Positions 32,081 to 37,816 of a DNA stretch of 46,070 bases are shown piece by piece; position 1 is the stretch's first letter; every line of letters starts with the position of its first letter. The notes below the pieces were generated by a model that was given only the letters and a program-made list of their open reading frames with translations, did no database searches and was not told the DNA's origin. Both the position numbers and the translations under genes were made by a program. This DNA is from a virus: the IMG/VR virus record IMGVR_UViG_3300009176_000019, positions 1 to 46,070 of that record, one strand, 5' to 3'.

Positions 32081-32307
32081 GTATCGACTACGGACGGCTG
32101 ACCGCGCAGGACAGGCGGGAGATACGGGAGGCGGCCAATGTGCTGCGCGAGAGCCTGACTCGACTAGGGCCAGGCCCTTTCTTGCCACCGTGGGCAGTAG
32201 CAGCCGCGACGGAGTTCGACGACGATGATGACTTTCCGTTCGTGAGATGCGCCGTCGCCACCCACATCCTCGAATCGCTGCTCATGACCGACAGGCGGTT
32301 CCGGTGA
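32077..32307 (+). CDS. Hypothetical protein (76 aa)
   Basis: ATGA overlap. Helical N-terminus (TAQDRREIREAANVLRESL) and an acidic patch (EFDDDDDFPF). GTGA overlap with the next gene. Function unknown. Confidence 0.55.
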   Translation: MSIDYGRLTAQDRREIREAANVLRESLTRLGPGPFLPPWAVAAATEFDDDDDFPFVRCAVATHILESLLMTDRRFR

Positions 32308-32522
32308 CCGCGCCTCGCCCCGGCCCGCGACACTACCGCAACGGCCCTGACATCGACGTCGCCATGTGCGGCCAGCGCGGCGCCATGCTGCCGTTCGCTC
32401 GGGCCATCGGTAACGTGACGTGCCAGGACTGCAAGGACAGGCTCGACAAGGTCATGCCCAGGCGAAGGAACAGGCGCGAGTTTCTGGCGATGGTTCAGGC
32501 TACGAGTCGAGCGCAGCGGTAG
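32304..32522 (+). CDS. Small Cys-containing protein (72 aa)
   Basis: GTG start at the overlap. CGQRG and CQDCKDRLDKV near the middle suggest a zinc site like those of short phage proteins with NVTCQDC motifs. Basic C-terminus. Function unknown. Confidence 0.5.
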   Translation: MTAPRPGPRHYRNGPDIDVAMCGQRGAMLPFARAIGNVTCQDCKDRLDKVMPRRRNRREFLAMVQATSRAQR

Positions 32523-32535
32523 GATAGGAGGAGCC

Positions 32536-32934
32536 ATGAAGACTCACGAACTCGCGAAACTGCTACTGACTCTGCCTGATCTGCCGGTTGCCACGTCCGC
32601 GTGTGGCCACCAGTACATGACGAGACTCATGAGCCAATCGCACGGACCGCTCAAGGTCGGCCTGCTCAAGACCTACGGCGGCGACCACATCGTCATCGGC
32701 AACATCCTCGAGATGAACATGAACAGGCCGAATTGGTTCGTGTCCGAGATGCTGCACGGCACGGCTCCATGGAGGGGATGGAGGACAGGCGAGTCGCTCG
32801 ATGCAGGGAAGCCCGAGAACAACGCCGAGGAGATCAAGTGCGCCGTGGAGGAGAACGCCAAGCACCTGGCTGACACGGCGGCGTACCTTAAGCGATGCGA
32901 AGAGACAGGAGAGCGGCCTACATGGACACTGTGA
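32536..32934 (+). CDS. Hypothetical protein (132 aa)
   Basis: Good ribosome site (AGGAGG) and ATG. The opening KTHELAKLLLTLPDLPVATSACGH resembles small phage proteins of unknown function that begin with TxxELAxxLLxLPDxPV. The rest is mixed alpha/beta. Overlaps the next gene by 13 bases. Confidence 0.6.
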   Translation: MKTHELAKLLLTLPDLPVATSACGHQYMTRLMSQSHGPLKVGLLKTYGGDHIVIGNILEMNMNRPNWFVSEMLHGTAPWRGWRTGESLDAGKPENNAEEIKCAVEENAKHLADTAAYLKRCEETGERPTWTL

Positions 32935-33227
32935 CGCCTGAGCCAACCTGCGACGCGCCCATCAAGACAGCCGACGGCACGGTCGTCGCCACCTGCAACC
33001 TGCGGCCAGGCCATCTCGGGAAGTGCCGAGAAGTGTGCTGGGAGATTGCGGGGCCGAAGCTGATGGAGGCTAAGTCAGCTGTGCTAGCCAACTCAATGCG
33101 TGGCGGATGGAAATCTGCTCCGATATGCGAGATGTGTGGGATGACAAGGAAACAGGGTCCGCATGGCGATGAAGAAGGAGCTCGGCACGACTTCGTAGTT
33201 CCCCGTGAGATTGCGGGGCGACCGTGA
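32922..33227 (+). CDS. Cys-rich hypothetical protein (101 aa)
   Basis: ATG inside the end of the previous gene. CDAPI, CNLRPGHLGKC and CEMCGMTRKQGPHGDEEGARH look like zinc-binding parts; the last is a pattern common in small phage proteins. Overlap with the next GTG. Function unknown. Confidence 0.55.
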   Translation: MDTVTPEPTCDAPIKTADGTVVATCNLRPGHLGKCREVCWEIAGPKLMEAKSAVLANSMRGGWKSAPICEMCGMTRKQGPHGDEEGARHDFVVPREIAGRP

Positions 33228-33427
33228 CGCCTGACGAGTTCTTCGAGAAGTGGCGCACGGCGTGGGACAGGCACATGCGACGATGCAAGACGATGCAATG
33301 CGAGCCGTGCCCTGAGCATGCGGAGTTCGGCGGCTCCGCTGCGTGCAGAGCATGCAAGTGGACGAGTGACGAGCCAAGGCCGACCACGTCTCCCGCCAGC
33401 GACGAGCCTCCGATCGGCCGCACATGA
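33224..33427 (+). CDS. Small Cys-containing protein (67 aa)
   Basis: GTG start at a GTGA overlap. CEPCPEH and CRACKW suggest a zinc site, followed by a Pro/Ser/Asp tail. Function unknown. Confidence 0.5.
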   Translation: MTPDEFFEKWRTAWDRHMRRCKTMQCEPCPEHAEFGGSAACRACKWTSDEPRPTTSPASDEPPIGRT

Positions 33428-33440
33428 CGCGAGGCGATTC

Positions 33441-33656
33441 ATGACCGACGAGGCGGATGGCGAGTTGCACCCGTCGGAGTCAGAGGTCGCCAGCAGGCTC
33501 ATAGCGGCCTTCGGTTCGTTCGAGGCAGCCGAGGACGCCAGGCGACGACTCCTTGAAGTCGCGCGTCAGAGGAAACGAGCCGATGCGCTCCTGACGCTCA
33601 TGCGAGCCGAGACGTGGATCGCGTTACGTGCTCGGTTAAGTGAAAGGCGCACATGA
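33441..33656 (+). CDS. Helical protein (71 aa)
   Basis: ATG 13 bases after the previous stop. Helical and Ala/Arg/Glu-rich (ASRLIAAFGSFEAAEDARRRL). A 15-base repeat, GCACATGACGCGAGG, occurs at 33420-33434 before it and at 33649-33663 at its end. Function unknown. Confidence 0.5.
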   Translation: MTDEADGELHPSESEVASRLIAAFGSFEAAEDARRRLLEVARQRKRADALLTLMRAETWIALRARLSERRT

Positions 33657-33687
33657 CGCGAGGTACTACTGGAGCGAGGGAGGACCG

Positions 33688-33975
33688 ATGACCAGTGAAG
33701 ACGAGGCAGCACTGAAGGCAGCGCTAGACGCGATGTTCGCTGATTTCGTAGACAACAGGCGACGAGCCAACCAGCAGTCTGGGTTCGTGTCGGACAAGCC
33801 CAGCGAGACGCGCGTGCTGTGCGAGGGCATCTTCGAAGGCCCGAGGTTTGACGTGCACTGCAAGACGTGCGGCAAGCAGATCTACGAGGGCTTCGCGAAC
33901 AAGGATGGAGACTGCTACTGCATGGACCACGGCAAGCTGGGCCCCCGCGCCTCGCTCATTCAGCTGCCCAAGTGA
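33688..33975 (+). CDS. Last gene of the plus early operon, zinc-ribbon protein (95 aa)
   Basis: ATG preceded by GAGGGAGG. Helical N-terminal half and a zinc ribbon in CKTCGKQIYEGF with DCYCMDHGKL. Function unknown. Followed by a pair of inverted repeats that probably end transcription. Confidence 0.55.
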   Translation: MTSEDEAALKAALDAMFADFVDNRRRANQQSGFVSDKPSETRVLCEGIFEGPRFDVHCKTCGKQIYEGFANKDGDCYCMDHGKLGPRASLIQLPK

Positions 33976-33994
33976 CTGTGGCATTTTGCCCCGC

Positions 33995-34039
33995 ACTGGG
34001 GAGATTTGACCCAGTAGAGATAATAAACACCCGTTTATT
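33995..34039. terminator. Two tandem inverted repeats between convergent transcription units
   Basis: ACTGGG (33995-34000) pairs with CCCAGT (34010-34015); AATAAAC (34022-34028) pairs with GTTTATT (34033-34039). They lie between the end of the plus early operon and the stop of the minus-strand recombinase. The second has A/T-rich flanks on both sides and may act as a bidirectional terminator. Recombinase binding sites are an alternative. Confidence 0.5.
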
Positions 34040-34638
34040 TAGATCGTAGGTGCGCTGATTCGCGTCCATTTCAGGCTGCGGTCACGAGGCGACGGGTTTG
34101 GGTGCTTCTGCGGTCCGCGAACCTTGCCCTTGTCGCTGCGTGGCTTGCGTGGCCTATCGTCAACCCTGCCCATGGGACGACCAAGCACCTTGCCGCCCGA
34201 TGCAAGGGCAGCCAGCGCCGCCTTTGTGCGGAGTCCGATCATGCGCCGTTCGAATCTAGCTACGACGTCAAGGATTCCGCGCATAAGCTCAGCGCCGGGG
34301 TCGTCGCCATCGGAGCCGTCACAGCAGACAAGTGTCGCACCAGCTCTCTCGAGCTCCCTCTCGGTAAGCAATGCAACCAGCGGGTCTCGAGCCAGGCGGT
34401 CACGCTTGGCGACGATCAGGTGAGCGGCGCGCAGGTCCTTGACCGCTGCGATAGCCTCGGCGAGGCCGTACCTATCTTCAATTGGAGCTCCACCAGAGAC
34501 TACCTCGGTGACTATTGAAAGGACGTCAATCCCGCGCCCAGCGGCAGCCTTGCGAATGTCAGCTTCCTGAGCCTCCAACCCGAGCACCTGGTCGGACGTG
34601 GAAACCCGAATCAACCCGATCGCAGTTGGATTTGCCAT
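34039..34638 (-). CDS. Serine recombinase (resolvase/invertase catalytic domain)
   Basis: A 199-residue protein. Arg11 and Ser13 in IGLIRVSTSDQ are the catalytic motif; AHLIVAKRDRLARD near 72-85 and the long helix near 115-145 complete the fold. Serine recombinases cut four strands through a phosphoserine link. The C-terminus (residues about 150-199) is basic and Pro-rich with no clear helix-turn-helix, so DNA recognition may differ from Tn3-type resolvases. It may resolve genome dimers, invert a segment or integrate. It is the only minus-strand gene between two plus operons. Confidence 0.82.
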   Translation of the reverse strand: MANPTAIGLIRVSTSDQVLGLEAQEADIRKAAAGRGIDVLSIVTEVVSGGAPIEDRYGLAEAIAAVKDLRAAHLIVAKRDRLARDPLVALLTERELERAGATLVCCDGSDGDDPGAELMRGILDVVARFERRMIGLRTKAALAALASGGKVLGRPMGRVDDRPRKPRSDKGKVRGPQKHPNPSPRDRSLKWTRISAPTI

Positions 34639-35156
34639 GGCTCAAGATGTATCACGATTGATAAGGAGTTGGATAGATTTATTTGCTCGTATATATCTTA
34701 CGCAACTGTTCAGTGTGTCAGCGCGCCACACGTGCGCCGGCCCACCGTGCTACGTGGCCCGTGCTACCGAGCCTGCCGTGGCGCTGGACGTGGCCGACCC
34801 GGCGAACCCGGACCCCCAAAACAGCCCCGCCCCTCTGCGTGGGTGTACTCCTCTGCATACGAAAATTCACCCCCACGATTCACGTGTAGCGGTCATGTGC
34901 AGGGCATGCTACTGTCCCGTTCAGCCATCCCGTGCTCGAGAGACGTATCGCCCCAATGACGACCAGGCCAGGCGAAGGTCACGCGAGCAATCGCGGTAGG
35001 GCACGGGGTGGCGCCTGGCACTATCTGCCGACGCCGTCGTTCCGTGGTACTACTGGGTTGCGCGGGTTTCGGTTGGGTGCCCCATTCTCGACGTCGCGAG
35101 GCGAAGAGAGATGCCGCAAGGCGAACCGATGACAGCCTGGAAAGACAGGCAGATTC
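34639..35156. other. Non-coding stretch upstream of the recombinase
   Basis: No convincing gene. The first 80 bases are AT-rich compared with the rest of the genome and contain the inverted repeat at 34650-34663. The remainder is GC-rich with reading frames of Pro/Arg-rich low-complexity composition and no ribosome site. It may hold recombinase sites, the recombinase promoter and regulatory RNA. Confidence 0.5.
34650..34663. promoter_or_regulatory. Inverted repeat TATCA-CGAT-TGATA before the recombinase
   Basis: Perfect 5-base arms with a 4-base centre, about 11 bases upstream of the recombinase start codon. The place overlaps any -10 region, so it could be an autoregulatory or crossover site for the recombinase. 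Confidence 0.45.
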
Positions 35157-35234
35157 GCCGACGTAAGCTCAACTGGTAGAGCGGGCCGTGGCAGCACAAG
35201 CGGCGGGTTGCTGGTTCGAAGCCAGCCGTCGGCA
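35157..35234 (+). tRNA. tRNA-like gene with non-canonical anticodon arm
   Basis: Acceptor stem GCCGACG/CGTCGGC is a perfect 7 pairs. The D arm is GCTC-AACTGGTA-GAGC and the T arm GCTGG-TTCGAAG-CCAGC is perfect, both with the usual conserved bases. Three bases, not two, join acceptor and D stem, and the anticodon arm (35184-35204) is about 4 bases too long, with only GCCG/CGGC pairing clear, so no anticodon can be read safely. No CCA is encoded. Either a degenerate tRNA, a tRNA mimic, or a tRNA with a modified arm. Confidence 0.6.
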
Positions 35235-35265
35235 CATCGTATAGCGCAAGCACCGAACCATTCTG

Positions 35266-35281
35266 AGATCCGGATCTGATC
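35266..35281. repeat. AGATCCGGATCT palindrome with three GATC sites
   Basis: A perfect 12-base palindrome at 35266-35277, followed at once by TGATC, giving three GATC within 15 bases. The same word pattern fills the candidate origin at 29234-29287. It lies upstream of a promoter for a replication-type protein. Confidence 0.6.
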
Positions 35282-35315
35282 TATGCACTATGCTCTCTGC
35301 TATCTGTAATCTCTT

Positions 35316-35356
35316 GTCACGTTACGGTTGACTCACCCGTCACGTTACGTAACAAT
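35316..35356 (+). promoter_or_regulatory. Leaderless promoter with repeated GTCACGTTACG
   Basis: TTGACT (35328-35333), 17-base spacer, AACAAT (35351-35356), ATG 8 bases later at 35365. GTCACGTTACG occurs at 35316-35326 and 35339-35349, flanking and within the promoter 23 bases apart, and the second copy merges into the palindrome GTTACGTAAC. Looks like a repressor-controlled promoter. The -10 matches consensus at four positions. Confidence 0.6.
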
Positions 35357-35364
35357 GACTGTCC

Positions 35365-35856
35365 ATGGCTGGTTACGTGAAGCTGGATTCGGGGATGCTC
35401 AACTCGACCGTGTGGTTGGACCGTGACGTCCGTGACGTGTTCATCACGGCGCTACTAATGGCCGAGCTGCGTGAGCTACGGGAGCCGACGCCGCAGATCG
35501 AGGTTACGTCGCTCAAGCAGACCGGTTGGATGGTGCCGCCGGGATGGTACGGTGTGGCACATGCTGCCAGTTCCGGCATCGTTGCTCGAGCCGGCGTCCC
35601 GCTTGCTGACGGCATAGCAGCGCTGGTCAAGATGGGCAGCCCAGAACTCGACAGCCGGTCGGGTGACTTCGAGGGCCGGCGCCTGGTCCGCATCGACGGC
35701 GGCTTCGTGGTCCTGAACTACATGCGGTATCGAGAGAAGGACTACAGTGCCGCCGAGCGCATGGCCAGGTATCGGGCTCGAAAGGCAGCGGCAGCGATCG
35801 ACCCAGGCGAGGTTGCGCGGCTGGCACGTATGGCGATTCGTGAACGCAAGGACTGA
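35365..35856 (+). CDS. Phage replication-type DNA-binding protein (163 aa)
   Basis: The N-terminus GYVKLDSGMLNSTVWLDRDVRDVFITALLMA has the LxxSxW layout of phage replication initiator N-terminal winged helices. The later VVLNYMRYREKDYSAAERMARYRARKAAA is the basic linker found in the same proteins. A C-terminal helicase-loading part is absent, so it may bind DNA only. It is under its own leaderless promoter and begins a separate plus transcript far from the other replication genes. Confidence 0.7.
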   Translation: MAGYVKLDSGMLNSTVWLDRDVRDVFITALLMAELRELREPTPQIEVTSLKQTGWMVPPGWYGVAHAASSGIVARAGVPLADGIAALVKMGSPELDSRSGDFEGRRLVRIDGGFVVLNYMRYREKDYSAAERMARYRARKAAAAIDPGEVARLARMAIRERKD

Positions 35857-35859
35857 CCG

Positions 35860-36315
35860 ATGAAACTCCTACTCGCCACCGTTCTCTTCCTGGCCTCCTG
35901 CGGTCGCCTCGAGGTGCATCACGAGTGGGTGGTCGACCCGCCGCCGAACGCTGACGTGGCTGCCCAGGCGGTCTTCCAGTCTTACGGCATGAAGTCCATG
36001 CCAATCGTGTACTGGTACGGGCCTGAGCACCTGAATTGCGCTGGCGGATACGGCTGGATCAGTCAGACCGGCGACTGCGTGTCGGGTGAGCAGGAAGACG
36101 GCGTAGTGATCCTGCCACTGTGGGACGGGATGCGATTCAGCGTGCCGGCTGTCGGCGGATTCCCGGCGTGGGTGGCCGACCTGCCCCATGAGTTCGCCCA
36201 CGAGGCGTCTGACCAGCTCGGCGAGGGCGGCTGCGCTGACCACAACTGCCACTGGTTCGCGCACGGCGGCGAGGGCGAGCAGGCAACGGCCGCTCTCGCC
36301 CTTCTCGGCCTCTGA
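35860..36315 (+). CDS. Lipoprotein with HExxH motif, putative metallopeptidase
   Basis: A 151-residue protein, 3 bases after the previous gene. Residues 1-13 form a lipoprotein signal with lipobox LASC and Cys14 followed by Gly. His110-Glu111-Phe-Ala-His114 is a HExxH zinc motif, with further possible ligands in GGCADHNCHW at 123-132. The start LLLATVLFLASC then WVVDPPPN resembles the lipoprotein protease at 18381 (LILAVLLLASC then WLPDPPW). Its promoter suggests early expression, so envelope modification or superinfection exclusion is possible. Activity is not proven. Confidence 0.65.
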   Translation: MKLLLATVLFLASCGRLEVHHEWVVDPPPNADVAAQAVFQSYGMKSMPIVYWYGPEHLNCAGGYGWISQTGDCVSGEQEDGVVILPLWDGMRFSVPAVGGFPAWVADLPHEFAHEASDQLGEGGCADHNCHWFAHGGEGEQATAALALLGL

Positions 36316-36334
36316 CGCGGCATAGAAACAGCGG

Positions 36335-36381
36335 GTAGCGCACGCTACGCGTTGACAGTGACCATACACGTATCGTATCGT
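36335..36381 (+). promoter_or_regulatory. Leaderless promoter with upstream GTAGCG-CA-CGCTAC repeat
   Basis: TTGACA (36352-36357), 18-base spacer, TATCGT (36376-36381), ATG 8 bases later at 36390. An inverted repeat, GTAGCG-CA-CGCTAC (36335-36348), ends 3 bases before the -35. It may be an operator, or a terminator for the previous gene. This is the best -35 in the set. Confidence 0.6.
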
Positions 36382-36389
36382 CACTTCAC

Positions 36390-36593
36390 ATGGCCAATTG
36401 CGCTGACTGCGGCCAGAACCCGAAGCGCGGGTGCAAGCCGGACTGCCCGCGGGACAAGACGCGGTCGGTGTGGGCGCGCTACCGGGCGCGAAAGAAGGCC
36501 AAGGCGCAGGAAGTTATTAGAGCGCTTCCAGGCGGGTCCTGGGGCGGCCCGCATGACTTCTGCGTCGGGAAGACGAAGTGCTCCTGTGCCTGA
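36390..36593 (+). CDS. Small Cys-rich basic protein (67 aa)
   Basis: CADCGQNPKRGCKPDCPRDKT at the start gives a likely zinc site, then a basic helix (WARYRARKKAKAQEVI) and a CVGKTKCSC tail. Probably nucleic-acid binding. No ribosome site because the promoter -10 ends 8 bases before the ATG. Confidence 0.6.
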   Translation: MANCADCGQNPKRGCKPDCPRDKTRSVWARYRARKKAKAQEVIRALPGGSWGGPHDFCVGKTKCSCA

Positions 36594-36873
36594 GTCGTCG
36601 CAGCCGAACACGCGCGTCATGCCGCCGATCGTGTGGGGCGAGGGCTACCGACAGCCGTGCCTACGTCCTGGCTGTGACAATGTTTTGTGCATTGACCAGC
36701 TGGAGGATGGCGACATCTGGGGATGTGTGAAGTGCCGAGCCGCCCACGAATTTTACACGGCGTACTCGTCCGTGACGCGTGCTGGCGGGGTCAAGTACGG
36801 CATGGTCCGCCTGCTCATCGGCGACCACCGGCGGGACAAGGGCGAGCCCGGCATCGCGGAGTTCGTCGAATGA
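36586..36873 (+). CDS. Zinc-ribbon protein (about 95 aa)
   Basis: The GTG start overlaps the previous stop; ATG codons at 36553 and 36619 are alternatives. CLRPGCDNVLC and CVKCRAAHEF form a zinc ribbon; the C-terminal half is beta/basic. ATGA overlap with the next gene. Function unknown. Confidence 0.55.
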   Translation: MPESSQPNTRVMPPIVWGEGYRQPCLRPGCDNVLCIDQLEDGDIWGCVKCRAAHEFYTAYSSVTRAGGVKYGMVRLLIGDHRRDKGEPGIAEFVE

Positions 36874-36962
36874 GCTTCGCCCAACAGCACCCGGTCCTGC
36901 TCATCTCGGCGGCGATTCTCATCTGCATGGTCCTTGGCCTGTCGCAGCCGAGGCCGCGCTGA
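36870..36962 (+). CDS. Very small membrane peptide (30 aa)
   Basis: ATGA overlap left and TGATG overlap right. Residues about 9-25 (VLLISAAILICMVLGLS) form one membrane helix. Function unknown. Confidence 0.5.
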   Translation: MSFAQQHPVLLISAAILICMVLGLSQPRPR

Positions 36963-37240
36963 TGGGTTACGGCCCTCCCCCGCTCGCCCGCGACGCCTAT
37001 CACGAGGAGCGCCTTTACTGGCAGCGCAACCCTCCTAAGCGGCCGGCTGGCTACATCACGACGAAGGAAGCGGCGATGGTGCTCGAGATGGCGCCAGCCG
37101 ACATGCTGAAGAAGAAATCGCTGCTCAAGCACGTCAAACGCGGCGGCCAGATTTGGTGGAACGCGCAGGAGGTTGCCGACCACAAGGCCATCCGCGACGA
37201 GCGAAAGGTGCTTCGGGAGGCAAAGAAGCGTGGCGGCTAA
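36962..37240 (+). CDS. Winged-helix/HTH protein, possible packaging or regulatory protein (92 aa)
   Basis: ATG overlapping the previous stop. YITTKEAAMVLEMAPADML followed by GGQIWWNAQEVADHK is the layout of excisionase/MerR-type helix-turn-helix domains. A small terminase subunit also needs a DNA-binding helix-turn-helix, and the large terminase is 570 bases downstream. Overlaps the next gene by 11 bases. Confidence 0.55.
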   Translation: MGYGPPPLARDAYHEERLYWQRNPPKRPAGYITTKEAAMVLEMAPADMLKKKSLLKHVKRGGQIWWNAQEVADHKAIRDERKVLREAKKRGG

Positions 37241-37589
37241 GTCCTACGGCGACCGGGCTGCCAGGGTGGCGCGCATGAGCGAGCGGACCCGCCTCGACGC
37301 GCTCAAGATCATGCGTCGGGTGTTGTCGGTGGCCTCGAAAGAGCCTGACAGGGTCGAGAAGGACGCGATGTTGCCGAAGATGGAGGCGCCTTTCTACCTC
37401 CATGCGGCCATGCAGTTCGGCGTGGACAGCGTACGCCGCGAGATCGACAAGCAGGAAGGACCCGGGACGACCCTGAACGTGCTCATCATGGGCCAGGCGC
37501 CGACGAATGAGGCGTGGTTGCAGGCCGTGAAGGACTCGCAGCAGCCGAAGCTCATCGATGCGACCGTCGAGGAGCCAAAGAAGTCGTGA
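37230..37589 (+). CDS. Candidate small terminase subunit (119 aa)
   Basis: GTG start with GGGAGG upstream. Mostly helical (RLDALKIMRRVLSVASKEP; YLHAAMQFGVDSVRREIDK) with a C-terminal LNVLIMGQAPTNEAWLQAV segment. Place just before the large terminase suggests TerS, but no fold could be confirmed. Confidence 0.45.
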   Translation: MAAKSYGDRAARVARMSERTRLDALKIMRRVLSVASKEPDRVEKDAMLPKMEAPFYLHAAMQFGVDSVRREIDKQEGPGTTLNVLIMGQAPTNEAWLQAVKDSQQPKLIDATVEEPKKS

Positions 37590-37816
37590 CCATCGAGGAG
37601 GTAGAATCCAGGTGGGGCGGTTACTGGCTTGAGACCGCGATGGTCGCGCTGTCCGTGCGAGTCAGGCCGGACGGTCTAATCGAGGCGCACCGTCCTACGT
37701 CTGACGAATTAGAGGCACACCTGTCAGAGCGGTTCGGATCTCCTGACAAGCTCCCGTTTAGGAACCTTACCTGCGAGTCGCCCGCGCTGGCATACGTCTT
37801 CACGGGGAAGACATGA
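37586..37816 (+). CDS. Hypothetical protein (76 aa)
   Basis: GTGA overlap on the left and ATGA on the right. Mixed alpha/beta (YWLETAMVALSVRVRPDGLIE). Function unknown, possibly linked to packaging. Confidence 0.5.
   Translation: MTIEEVESRWGGYWLETAMVALSVRVRPDGLIEAHRPTSDELEAHLSERFGSPDKLPFRNLTCESPALAYVFTGKT

Noticed and set aside
34598-35132. Several plus-strand reading frames in the non-coding stretch
   Set aside because: Pro/Arg/Cys-rich low-complexity frames without ribosome sites that overlap the recombinase promoter region.
34039-35234. Complete lysogeny module with attP
   Set aside because: Only a resolvase-type recombinase; no recognisable repressor/Cro pair, tyrosine integrase or att core could be identified, so temperate lifestyle is not claimed.
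35050-35253. Minus-strand frame with a GFEPATRRL-like peptide
   Set aside because: This peptide is the usual false translation of the complement of a tRNA T arm.
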